Positions 1-5,289 of a DNA stretch of 8,698 nt are shown piece by piece. How positions within the stretch are numbered: position 1 is the first letter of the stretch; each line of letters begins with the position of its first letter. The notes under the pieces were generated by a model. It saw only the letters and a list, made by a program, of their open reading frames with translations. It had not been told where the DNA came from and made no database searches. This DNA comes from Dehalococcoidia bacterium (GTDB lineage: Bacteria > Chloroflexota > Dehalococcoidia > Dehalococcoidales > DAOWKM01), in assembly GCA_030643695.1 (NCBI GenBank), contig DAOWKM010000019.1, positions 1 through 8,698 on the forward strand, given 5' to 3'. The position numbers and the translations under genes were made by a program.

Positions 1-295
1 CGCCATGCCAGATAGGACCAACAGTATGGATGACATATCTTGCCTTGAGATTTCCACCGGTGGTTATTACCGCCTTACCGGTAGGCAAACGCCCTTGTCT
101 TGATACAATCTGCTTACACTCCGCTAAAATGGCAGGACCTCCTGCCTGGTGGATTGCTCCATCCACTCCACCGCCGCCCATAAGGCTGGGATTAGCGGCA
201 TTAACTATGGCATCAGTATCTTGCTGGGTGAGGTCTCCTTGAATTATGTGTAGCTTTACCTGGTTGATAGTAACCTCTGCGGCTTGGTCCTCCAT
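1..295 (-). CDS. Macro domain protein, MacroD/YmdB type (probable O-acetyl-ADP-ribose deacetylase), 3' end beyond window
   Basis: Only the first 98 codons are present; the gene runs off the left edge. Visible motifs are GDLT (residues 20-23, whose Asp binds the adenine in this fold), NAAN (32-35), GGGGVDGAIH (40-49) and HTVGPIW (90-96). N35 followed by six residues and then GGVD matches the MacroD-type active-site signature, with D45 as the probable catalytic Asp. Family members remove acetyl or ADP-ribosyl groups from O-acetyl-ADP-ribose or mono-ADP-ribosylated proteins in the cytoplasm. The ATG at 295 lies 5 bases after the Nudix stop codon, so the two genes are probably cotranscribed and coupled. 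No strong Shine-Dalgarno is visible. The start is supported because the first beta strand and GDLT follow at the usual distance. The fold is near certain; the exact substrate is inferred. Confidence 0.9.
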   Translation of the reverse strand, partial: MEDQAAEVTINQVKLHIIQGDLTQQDTDAIVNAANPSLMGGGGVDGAIHQAGGPAILAECKQIVSRQGRLPTGKAVITTGGNLKARYVIHTVGPIWHG

Positions 296-300
296 CTCTT

Positions 301-717
301 TTAAGCCTTATATACCCGGGCTAAAGTTTGTTTAAGATTGGGCACGGTCTGATAGTTATCCATATCTTTGGGGTCTATCCACTTTATTTCCTTATGTTCC
401 CAGTCAATCTTGATTTTATTTCGGTCTTTTATGTGGAAAAGATAAGGGTGAACCACCCAGTTAACACCAAGCCTTTCATCTTTAATCAGTAAGGGCTTAC
501 CTCTTTTTATCAGCTTAAGGTCTTGCTGGTGCAGGCTGGTTTCCTCTTCTATTTCGGTTAGGGCTTGCTCATCGGCAGCCTTTTCTATATAGCCACTGAC
601 TCCTGCCCACTTTCCCTGATAGCTGCTAACCTGCTCACTGCGGCGTAAAATCAGTATCTTATTTTCCGATTCAAGGAAGCAGGTAACCACCTGTTTTTCT
701 TGGAGATAATTTATCAA
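301..717 (-). CDS. Nudix hydrolase with a contracted Nudix box
   Basis: A 138-residue single-domain Nudix protein. GKWAGVSGYIE (35-45) gives the strand before the box. TEIEEETSL (54-62) corresponds to REUXEEXGU, so the metal-binding glutamates E55, E58 and E59 remain. Compared with GX5EX7REUXEEXGU, the stretch between G42 and the helix is two residues shorter, the first Glu is absent, Arg is Thr54 and Gly is Ser61. EHKEIKWIDP (107-116) is the C-terminal motif common in NTP- and ADP-ribose-type Nudix enzymes. The start is TTG at 717, 2 bases after the mscS-like stop; a GGAG at 728-731 sits 10 bases upstream, inside the end of that gene. GTG at codon 10 is an alternative start but has no Shine-Dalgarno. 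The macro domain gene follows 5 bases downstream. The substrate cannot be read from sequence; ADP-ribose is an attractive guess from context. Confidence 0.87.
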   Translation of the reverse strand: MINYLQEKQVVTCFLESENKILILRRSEQVSSYQGKWAGVSGYIEKAADEQALTEIEEETSLHQQDLKLIKRGKPLLIKDERLGVNWVVHPYLFHIKDRNKIKIDWEHKEIKWIDPKDMDNYQTVPNLKQTLARVYKA

Positions 718-719
718 TT

Positions 720-1586
720 TTACGGTGCTCCGGCTATATTAGGCGGTCTGTTACCGAAATAAATTTTGGTGTGTGGCCAAGGGATTTCAATTCCTTCTTT
801 ATCAAAGGCTTTCTTGAGTCGCAGGCGCAGTTCTCCCATTATATCCCACTGGCGCATCGGCTTAGTATCTCCCAGTATCTTAATGTCAATTCCTGAATCC
901 CCCAGGTTATCCACCCTGAGCACTTGTGGTGTGCTAACAAAGTCTGCCTCCCACCTTGGGTCTTCAGTTATCTTCTTGCACACTTTATTTATGACCTCAA
1001 TGACATGCTCAAGGTTTTCCCCATAACCTACCGAGATATTTAGATTTACCCTAGAGTATCCCTTGGTAAAATTGCTGGCTACCTTGATCTCACCATTGGG
1101 TATAGAATGAACAATGCCATCTAGGTCTCTGAGAATAGTGCGCCTTAGATTTATTTCTTCAACCAGTCCACTAATGCCAGCAACATTAACCACATCCCCT
1201 ACCTGATACTGACCTTCCAGTAAGATGAAAATGCCACTAAGCAAATCCTTAATTAAACTTTGGCTCCCGAATCCTACAGCAATGCCTATGATACCAAGAC
1301 CGGTCAAGGCGGCAGCAATATTCACTCCAAATTCAGGAAGTATGGTGAAGAGGGCAATAATAGCAATGATAATTACCCCAGTATTAACAAAAACCGAGGA
1401 TAGGGTATCGCTTTTCTTTTTTATCTCTCTTTTAGGCTGCCCTTTCATTCGCTGAGCAACGGCTCTTTTAATTAGAAGTGGCGCAAAACGACGCAGTAGG
1501 AAATATAAAGCGACCGCAATAAGAATGAGGATCAAGATGCGAATGCCGTGAGCAATAAACCAATCATATACTGCGTTTAATTCCAT
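720..1586 (-). CDS. Small-conductance mechanosensitive channel, MscS family
   Basis: 288 residues, close to the 286 of E. coli MscS. There is a hydrophobic segment at about 15-32, a basic loop (40-58), a second at 66-84 and the pore-lining TM3 region at 92-128. The last has the family hallmark, a Gly/Ala-rich helix followed by GFGSQSLIKDLLSG (105-118) and ILLEGQYQVGD (121-131). The beta domain includes SIPNGEI (161-167). The C-terminal IEIPWPHTKI (266-275) is another strong family signature. The protein should form a homoheptameric inner-membrane channel that opens under membrane tension and releases solutes during hypo-osmotic shock. The three-helix layout and length suit a minimal MscS or YkuT-like paralogue. 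ATG at 1586 has only a weak purine-rich stretch (aaagaaaa) upstream. It heads a probable operon with the Nudix and macro genes. Confidence 0.95.
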   Translation of the reverse strand: MELNAVYDWFIAHGIRILILILIAVALYFLLRRFAPLLIKRAVAQRMKGQPKREIKKKSDTLSSVFVNTGVIIIAIIALFTILPEFGVNIAAALTGLGIIGIAVGFGSQSLIKDLLSGIFILLEGQYQVGDVVNVAGISGLVEEINLRRTILRDLDGIVHSIPNGEIKVASNFTKGYSRVNLNISVGYGENLEHVIEVINKVCKKITEDPRWEADFVSTPQVLRVDNLGDSGIDIKILGDTKPMRQWDIMGELRLRLKKAFDKEGIEIPWPHTKIYFGNRPPNIAGAP

Positions 1587-1600
1587 TTTTCTTTAATAAG

Positions 1601-1629
1601 ATGATAACAAAATAGGGTAATCACTGCAA
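1601..1629 (-). promoter_or_regulatory. Possible sigma-70 promoter for the mscS-nudix-macro operon
   Basis: On the minus strand, TTGCAG (1624-1629), a 17-base spacer and TATCAT (1601-1606, five of six to consensus) precede the mscS-like ATG. The predicted transcript would start about 8 bases before the ATG, which is very short. A second weak option is TTGACC at 1639-1644 with a poor -10. The 98-base gap (1587-1684) shows no clear terminator for the upstream pncC gene, so readthrough is possible. Confidence 0.3.
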
Positions 1630-1684
1630 TAAAAGGGGGGTCAATATGATGTTTTTCAAAATGGTAACACTTTTTAGATAATCT

Positions 1685-2164
1685 TTATTCTAGGCTTATT
1701 AGGTATTCTTTTAGCCAGCCTAGGGCTGCCTTGGCCGCATCTAGCTTGTTTTGCTTTCGGTTTCCCCGAAAGCTATGTTTCTGACTATAGGTTCCCGCCT
1801 GATGTGATAATCCAATATAGAATAGCCCCAGTGGTTTTCCCTGGGTAGCGCCAGCAGGTCCGGCAATACCAGTATCAGCCAGGCATATATCGGCACCTAA
1901 TACCTTTCTACCCCCCAGTGCCATCTCCTCAGCCACCTGATGGCTGACGGCGCCATATTGGTTAATAGTATTCCCATTTACTCCAACTACTTTAATCTTG
2001 ACCTCGTTGCTATAAGCAGTAACTGACCCTTTATAGTAGTCTGAGCTACCAGGGATATTGGTTATTAGATGAGATATTAACCCTCCAGTGGCTGATTCCA
2101 CTATCCCTAGGGTCAGTCCCTTATGACGGAGCAGGTTCCCCACCTCTTGCTCCAGACTGGTCAT
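1685..2164 (-). CDS. pncC: Nicotinamide-nucleotide amidase, stand-alone CinA C-terminal domain
   Basis: 159 residues, the size of a free-standing PncC rather than a two-domain CinA. Seen in order: VESATGGL (22-29), with S24 matching the catalytic Ser of the AESCTGG motif; GSVTAYSNEVK (46-56), with the conserved Tyr51 and Lys56; AVSHQVAEEMA (72-82); DTGIAGPAGA (97-106); KPLGLFYIG (110-118); and FRGNR (132-136), carrying the conserved Arg. The family deamidates NMN to nicotinate mononucleotide plus ammonia in the cytoplasm, returning NMN (for example from NAD-dependent DNA ligase) to NAD synthesis. Cys of the usual ESCTGG is Ala25 here, a change common in the family. The ATG overlaps the radical SAM stop in an ATGA arrangement (2161-2164), so translation is probably coupled. 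Family assignment is firm; in vivo role is by homology. Confidence 0.93.
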   Translation of the reverse strand: MTSLEQEVGNLLRHKGLTLGIVESATGGLISHLITNIPGSSDYYKGSVTAYSNEVKIKVVGVNGNTINQYGAVSHQVAEEMALGGRKVLGADICLADTGIAGPAGATQGKPLGLFYIGLSHQAGTYSQKHSFRGNRKQNKLDAAKAALGWLKEYLISLE

Positions 2165-3300
2165 GATATAAATCCTTCCATTAAGGTATATATTATTCTT
2201 TCATCCACCTCTTTGCCATCTCGCCTGAGCCTTTGTATCATCTGCTCAACTGCTTGGTGCTTGTGCCAATTATGGAGGTCATCCAACTCGGTATACATAC
2301 CGACCCTTCTGCCGATTTTGAAATTGGTTCTTTCTTCCGGCGGCAGAGTCTGGAATCTATCTATTACCGCTAGCATCCTCTCTTTATCCTCAGGCAATTT
2401 ACCCTCAATTTCTTGTAGTAGATTATTAATGTGGTCGCTGACATAATTTGAATGGCACTCCAAATGTTCAATCAGTAACTTTTCCTCCTCCAGAATCTCC
2501 TCATCGGTGGCTCGAGTGAAATCGCCATTTTCCACTTCAGTATGCAGCGGCGTCCTGTCGTTAATGACTAAAGTTCTGAGTCTAATGAAGTCGGGGTCTA
2601 TCTCGTTTAGCACCCTGGCTGTTTCCAGGGCGTGCTCCCGCCACATTCCCTTTCCGCCCAGCCCTAGCAGGACATATTCTGATAATGATATACCTGATTC
2701 AACTACACTCCGGCCACCCTTGATATGTTCAGCAGCAGTAACCCCCTTGTCCATATACTGAAGTAAGGGGTCATAGCCCGACTCCAGCCCGATATGTATT
2801 CGGGAAAGCCCTGCCTGGTGCAGCTCCATTAGCTCCTCTGGTTTCTTTTTAGCTGCCGTCTTAGACCTGGCATAGGTGGTTATCCTGTTTATGCTAGGGA
2901 AGGTTTCTTTTAAGAACCTTACTACCTCAACTAACTCGTTAGTCCTCATAATCAGGCTATTAGCATCCTGTAGGAAGACACTCTCACCACCAGCGTTTAG
3001 CCATCGAGCCACATTGTAAACGGCTTCATCAGGCATGGTGTTAACTATCGTTCCAGCTATACCTTTCACGCTGCCCCCATAACCAGATTTCCAGGAAAGC
3101 TCCCTTATCTTATCCTGTATAATCCTGGCGGTTTCTATATCTTGCTTTATCTCGGCTACTGGTCTGAGCTGAAATTTCGTCCCTTTATATACGGAGCAGA
3201 ACCTACATCGGTTCCAGGGGCAATTTATAGTTGCTCTGATAAGCAGGGAGTAAGCCTCGTTTGGTGGTCTAATTGGTCCTAGACTAAAAGGATATGTCAT
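2161..3300 (-). CDS. Radical SAM protein with a CX4CX2C iron-sulfur motif
   Basis: 379 residues from the chosen ATG. INCPWNRCRFCSVYKG (26-41) supplies the three cysteines for a [4Fe-4S] cluster, spaced CX4CX2C (C27, C32, C35) rather than the usual CX3CX2C. ITTYARSKT (about 140-148) and IHIGLESG (169-176) followed by LQYMDKG match the Elp3/HemN-like radical SAM barrel. A charged helical C-terminal part includes SDHINNLL (287-294), GKLPEDKERML (299-309) and GRRVG (329-333). The substrate is unknown; I recognise only the superfamily and a CPWN-type subgroup. A TTG at 3309 is in frame, but the TGAGG at 3311-3315 would touch it, whereas it lies 10 bases before the ATG at 3300; I therefore prefer 3300. 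It overlaps pncC by 4 bases, so the two are probably coexpressed, though the functional link is unclear. Confidence 0.9.
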   Translation of the reverse strand: MTYPFSLGPIRPPNEAYSLLIRATINCPWNRCRFCSVYKGTKFQLRPVAEIKQDIETARIIQDKIRELSWKSGYGGSVKGIAGTIVNTMPDEAVYNVARWLNAGGESVFLQDANSLIMRTNELVEVVRFLKETFPSINRITTYARSKTAAKKKPEELMELHQAGLSRIHIGLESGYDPLLQYMDKGVTAAEHIKGGRSVVESGISLSEYVLLGLGGKGMWREHALETARVLNEIDPDFIRLRTLVINDRTPLHTEVENGDFTRATDEEILEEEKLLIEHLECHSNYVSDHINNLLQEIEGKLPEDKERMLAVIDRFQTLPPEERTNFKIGRRVGMYTELDDLHNWHKHQAVEQMIQRLRRDGKEVDERIIYTLMEGFIS

Positions 3301-3310
3301 TATCGGCAAA

Positions 3311-3315
3311 CCTCA
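3311..3315 (-). promoter_or_regulatory. Shine-Dalgarno that decides the radical SAM start
   Basis: TGAGG read on the minus strand, 10 bases before the ATG at 3300 and only 1 base before the in-frame TTG at 3309. The spacing favours the ATG. Confidence 0.6.
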
Positions 3316-3345
3316 TTGTTAGTATCATCTACTAGTTGTATTATG

Positions 3346-3375
3346 TTGTATTATATAGAAGTAGTGGGATAAAAT
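3346..3375 (+). promoter_or_regulatory. Promoter for the 60-residue membrane protein gene
   Basis: TTGTAT (3346-3351), an 18-base spacer and TAAAAT (3370-3375, five of six to consensus), giving a leader of roughly 45 bases to the ATG at 3428. It is interleaved with the opposing promoter, so the two may compete. Confidence 0.4.
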
Positions 3376-3378
3376 GAA
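3350..3378 (-). promoter_or_regulatory. Promoter for the radical SAM-pncC operon
   Basis: A perfect TATAAT (3350-3355, minus strand) lies 17 bases from a weak -35, TTCATT (3373-3378). The predicted start near 3343 gives a leader of about 43 bases before the ATG at 3300. The -10 overlaps the -35 of the opposing promoter. Confidence 0.45.
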
Positions 3379-3405
3379 GCCAAGCAGTATCTAATGCTGC
3401 CTGGC
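3379..3405 (+). other. Imperfect hairpin in the leader of the 60-residue protein gene
   Basis: GCCAAGCAG (3379-3387) and CTGCCTGGC (3397-3405) pair at 8 of 9 positions around a 9-base loop (3388-3396). The hairpin lies just downstream of the predicted plus-strand transcription start and 8 bases before the AAAGGAGG. There is no T-run on the plus-strand side, so it is not a classic terminator. It could be an mRNA-stabilising or regulatory hairpin, or an operator. Confidence 0.4.
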
Positions 3406-3412
3406 TAATAAG

Positions 3413-3420
3413 AAAGGAGG
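3413..3420 (+). promoter_or_regulatory. Strong Shine-Dalgarno for the 60-residue protein
   Basis: AAAGGAGG with a 7-base spacer to the ATG at 3428, among the best ribosome binding sites in the window and the main support for this small gene. Confidence 0.8.
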
Positions 3421-3427
3421 CGAGATT

Positions 3428-3610
3428 ATGGGAATGTTGGCTTGGATTTTTGGGATTATTGGGGGGATGTGCGTGGTGATGGGTATTATTACTGCGGTAG
3501 GAGCAATCCCGGCAGTCGCTGCCCTCACTTGGACATTCTGGTTTGGGTTGAGCGGGCTTTTACTTTTAATCTCTATCGCTTTTGCTGTTGGTCGTGGTGC
3601 CTATGAATAG
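3428..3610 (+). CDS. Small two-span membrane protein, unrecognised
   Basis: 60 residues, almost wholly hydrophobic. Helix 1 spans about 3-27 and is Gly/Met-rich (FGIIGGMCVVMG). AIPAV (26-30) makes the turn. Helix 2 spans about 33-54, starts with an aromatic patch (TWTFWFG, 34-40), and ends in a short polar tail GRGAYE. I recognise no family. An excellent Shine-Dalgarno, AAAGGAGG (3413-3420), sits 7 bases before the ATG, which argues strongly that this is a real, well-translated gene. It has its own predicted promoter and a leader hairpin, and the DUF167 gene follows 25 bases downstream, possibly on the same transcript. A helical-hairpin inner-membrane peptide is likely. No function can be inferred. 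Confidence 0.75.
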   Translation: MGMLAWIFGIIGGMCVVMGIITAVGAIPAVAALTWTFWFGLSGLLLLISIAFAVGRGAYE

Positions 3611-3635
3611 CTAGGCACTTATTTCTGAAGATATT

Positions 3636-3917
3636 ATGTCCATTTCAAGGAGTGAAGCCAGGATTTCATTGGTGGTTTATCCTAATGCTGCCAGAAATGA
3701 GGTGCTGGGCTTTACTAATGGTATATTGCGGGTGAAGGTAGCGGCGCCTCCAGTTAAAGGTAAAGCCAATAGAGAGTTAATAGCCTGTCTTGGTCGGCTC
3801 TTGGGTGTGGGTAAGAGCAGTGTGAATATTGTGAAAGGTCATACCAGCCGAAGCAAGATTATAACCATTGGTGGTTTGAGCCAGGAAGAGGTTATCCGGC
3901 GGCTTTCGCTTGACTAA
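3636..3917 (+). CDS. DUF167 / YggU (UPF0235) family protein
   Basis: 93 residues, typical for the family. Conserved stretches are LVVYPNAARNEVLG (12-25), LRVKVAAPPVKGKANREL (31-48) and IVKGHTSRSKIITIGG (65-80), ending in a short helix that finishes at the C terminus. This small alpha/beta fold occurs widely in bacteria and archaea; its biochemical role is not established. ATG at 3636 has a modest GAAG about 6 bases upstream, and no better start lies in frame. It trails the 60-residue membrane gene by 25 bases, so it is probably in the same transcript. Its stop codon is only 4 bases from the stop of the convergent DUF4349 gene, so the two messages probably overlap at their 3' ends. Family assignment is firm. 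Confidence 0.92.
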   Translation: MSISRSEARISLVVYPNAARNEVLGFTNGILRVKVAAPPVKGKANRELIACLGRLLGVGKSSVNIVKGHTSRSKIITIGGLSQEEVIRRLSLD

Positions 3918-3921
3918 GCTA

Positions 3922-4788
3922 TTAAGCCTTTCTCCTCCGGCGGCGCCAGTAGATAATACCGAGGATGGCACCCCACACCGGGCAAAAGATTAAAAGCCAG
4001 ATAATAGCAGTGCCTAGCCACTGCCCGAAGATAACAATTCCACGGGCAGCGGACTTGAGCGCTTCCAGAGCACTCCAGCCGGCACGAACTAGAGGCTTAG
4101 TTGTAGTCTCCGGCTCCAGATACGCTGAAATGAGGCTCATTGATGTGATTTGCTCTAGATACTGCATCCGACCCTTGATTTGCTCTATCTCACTCCGCAC
4201 TTGAGACAGACTATCATAGACTTTGAGGATATCCTCCACCTTCTCGGCTTTTTCCAGAAGGGCTAGATACTGGCTCTCGGTCGCCTCAGCGTTCTTGAGC
4301 CTGGATTTCAAATCAACATATTCCTCAGTTACATCCTGGCTGCTAATACTCTCTGAGTTTACCCTCACCGCTAAATTTCTGAGTTCAGTTAGTGCTGATT
4401 CAAACTTCTCATCAGGCACCCGAATAGAAATTCTTCCCCTCATCTCCTCTTCCTCACCTGAAATTCGGGATGATACCACATAGCCACCAAAGCTTACGGC
4501 AAGATTAGCTATCTCATCTCGGGCATCAACCACATCCTTCACTACCAGTGATATCTCCCCAGTGCGGACTATCATCCGCTCTTCCGTTGATGGCAGAACT
4601 ACAACCCCATGAGTTATTTCTGCTGGTGGGGATGATGGTGGCACTGCTTTGGGATATACTGGTGGCATTTCTTCTCGTGGTGGCATTGGTGCTGGCATTA
4701 TTGGTGCTGGTGGTCCCTTGGCACAGGAAACGGGCACCAGCAGGCACATCACCAATATCAGACCTATTATTAATCTCAGCTTTTTCAT
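3922..4788 (-). CDS. DUF4349 membrane-anchored (probable lipoprotein) protein
   Basis: 288 residues. A signal peptide (1-21) ends in VPVSC, giving a possible lipidated Cys22, although Pro at -3 is unusual for a lipobox. A Pro-rich linker (26-56) follows. The DUF4349 domain starts near 70 (IVRTGEISLVVKDV, 73-86) and includes GGYV (101-104), RISIRVPDEKFE (119-130) and DVTEEYVDLKSRLKN (152-166). A likely coiled coil (160-215) ends in the strand SMSLISAYLEPE (216-227). A C-terminal membrane segment (about 252-280) closes with WRRRRRKA, a cytoplasmic stop-transfer tail. The domain should sit outside the cytoplasmic membrane. The family has no settled function; envelope or stress sensing is often supposed. 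No clear Shine-Dalgarno precedes ATG 4788, and an AT-rich promoter region lies upstream. Confidence 0.92.
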   Translation of the reverse strand: MKKLRLIIGLILVMCLLVPVSCAKGPPAPIMPAPMPPREEMPPVYPKAVPPSSPPAEITHGVVVLPSTEERMIVRTGEISLVVKDVVDARDEIANLAVSFGGYVVSSRISGEEEEMRGRISIRVPDEKFESALTELRNLAVRVNSESISSQDVTEEYVDLKSRLKNAEATESQYLALLEKAEKVEDILKVYDSLSQVRSEIEQIKGRMQYLEQITSMSLISAYLEPETTTKPLVRAGWSALEALKSAARGIVIFGQWLGTAIIWLLIFCPVWGAILGIIYWRRRRRKA

Positions 4789-4806
4789 TAAGAGAACACC
4801 CCATTT

Positions 4807-4828
4807 ATTATATATTTTACTTAGTATA
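4807..4828 (-). promoter_or_regulatory. AT-rich promoter region for the DUF4349 gene
   Basis: On the minus strand a perfect TATAAT (4807-4812) and a TATACT (4823-4828) are each usable -10 elements; matching -35 boxes are weak. Starts would fall near 4800 or 4816, giving leaders of about 12 or 28 bases. The region gives a direction but not a single assured promoter. Confidence 0.35.
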
Positions 4829-4914
4829 ACGCAAATAAGGTGAAAAGGTTAGGTAATCTATCGTTTGGTTTTCATCCGCAGCCTTTCGCCCTCGGTTTAT
4901 CTTTGATTAGGGTA

Positions 4915-4943
4915 TTGACTGGAGTGCTATTAACGGTTAGACT
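4915..4943 (+). promoter_or_regulatory. Sigma-70-like promoter for the 92-residue protein gene
   Basis: TTGACT (4915-4920, five of six), a 17-base spacer and TAGACT (4938-4943, four of six). The expected transcript start near 4950 leaves a leader of about 33 bases to the TTG start at 4983. It is divergent from the DUF4349 promoter. Confidence 0.5.
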
Positions 4944-4972
4944 AGATATTGTTGGATAGACCTTCTAGGGTA

Positions 4973-4977
4973 GGGAG
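4973..4977 (+). promoter_or_regulatory. Shine-Dalgarno supporting a TTG start
   Basis: GGGAG, 5 bases before the TTG at 4983. An in-frame TAG at 4971-4973 overlaps it, so no longer reading frame is possible and the TTG is the natural start. Confidence 0.6.
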
Positions 4978-4982
4978 TATCA

Positions 4983-5261
4983 TTGAAGTACTTTCAGAGG
5001 AAGAGAAAAGAGAGACTGTATAAACAGTGGGTAAAGGAGGGCAGCCTGTCCCCTGAGGCTAGCCATCCCCAGATTGAAAGCACTGAAGGTATCCGCCCTC
5101 AAGTCAGTAAGCCGGTAACTGCTCGCCCCGAAGTTGGCGAGCGCAGAATGGGAGAGGTGGGCGGCAATAAATCCAGCCTGCGTTTCTTATACATACTGCT
5201 CGGGTTTTCCCTCGTTACACTGTGTGCGGGGATAATCCTTCTCATTGTACAGTCTTGCTGA
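4983..5261 (+). CDS. Small single-span membrane protein with basic N terminus, unrecognised
   Basis: 92 residues from a TTG start. The first 19 residues are strongly basic (FQRKRKERLYKQWVKEG). A polar, Pro-containing middle section (20-65) follows, then one hydrophobic helix (about 67-89) and the short tail QSC. By the positive-inside rule the bulk of the protein is cytoplasmic and anchored by its C-terminal helix. I know no family for it. A good promoter, GGGAG at correct spacing, an upstream in-frame stop and an amino-acid make-up typical of a real protein support it. The first in-frame ATG (codon 56) would leave only the membrane helix and is less likely. It is convergent with comEC, 27 bases between stops. 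The function is unknown; the basic end could contact nucleic acid or ribosomes, which is speculation. Confidence 0.65.
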   Translation: MKYFQRKRKERLYKQWVKEGSLSPEASHPQIESTEGIRPQVSKPVTARPEVGERRMGEVGGNKSSLRFLYILLGFSLVTLCAGIILLIVQSC

Positions 5262-5266
5262 TGGCT

Positions 5267-5289
5267 ATGCTGCCATTCTTGGCCAGCAT
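5267..5289. terminator. Hairpin between convergent stops of the 92-residue gene and comEC
   Basis: ATGCTG (5267-5272) pairs with CAGCAT (5284-5289), with an inner CC/GG pair and one bulged C around the loop ATTCTT. It fills the gap between the two stop codons. No T-run follows on either strand, so it is at best an imperfect bidirectional terminator or a 3'-end stabiliser. Confidence 0.35.

Noticed and set aside
30..242. Plus-strand open frame opposite the macro domain gene
   Set aside because: The minus strand encodes clear macro motifs throughout; the plus frame has no family resemblance or ribosome site.
2123..2446. Plus-strand open frame opposite pncC and the radical SAM gene
   Set aside because: It lies wholly antisense to two well-supported coding regions and encodes a low-information Ser/Leu-rich product.
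3777..3971. Minus-strand frame spanning the DUF167 and DUF4349 3' ends
   Set aside because: It overlaps both real genes, lacks a ribosome site and encodes nothing recognisable.
4612..4715. GGTGG-rich imperfect repeat resembling a tandem repeat
   Set aside because: It is the antisense of CCA/CCG proline codons in the DUF4349 linker; units vary in length, so it is low-complexity coding sequence.
4526..4843. Several overlapping frames on both strands in the 5' part of the DUF4349 gene
   Set aside because: They arise from the repetitive GGT/GGC-rich DNA coding the proline-rich stalk and have no start signals or known motifs.
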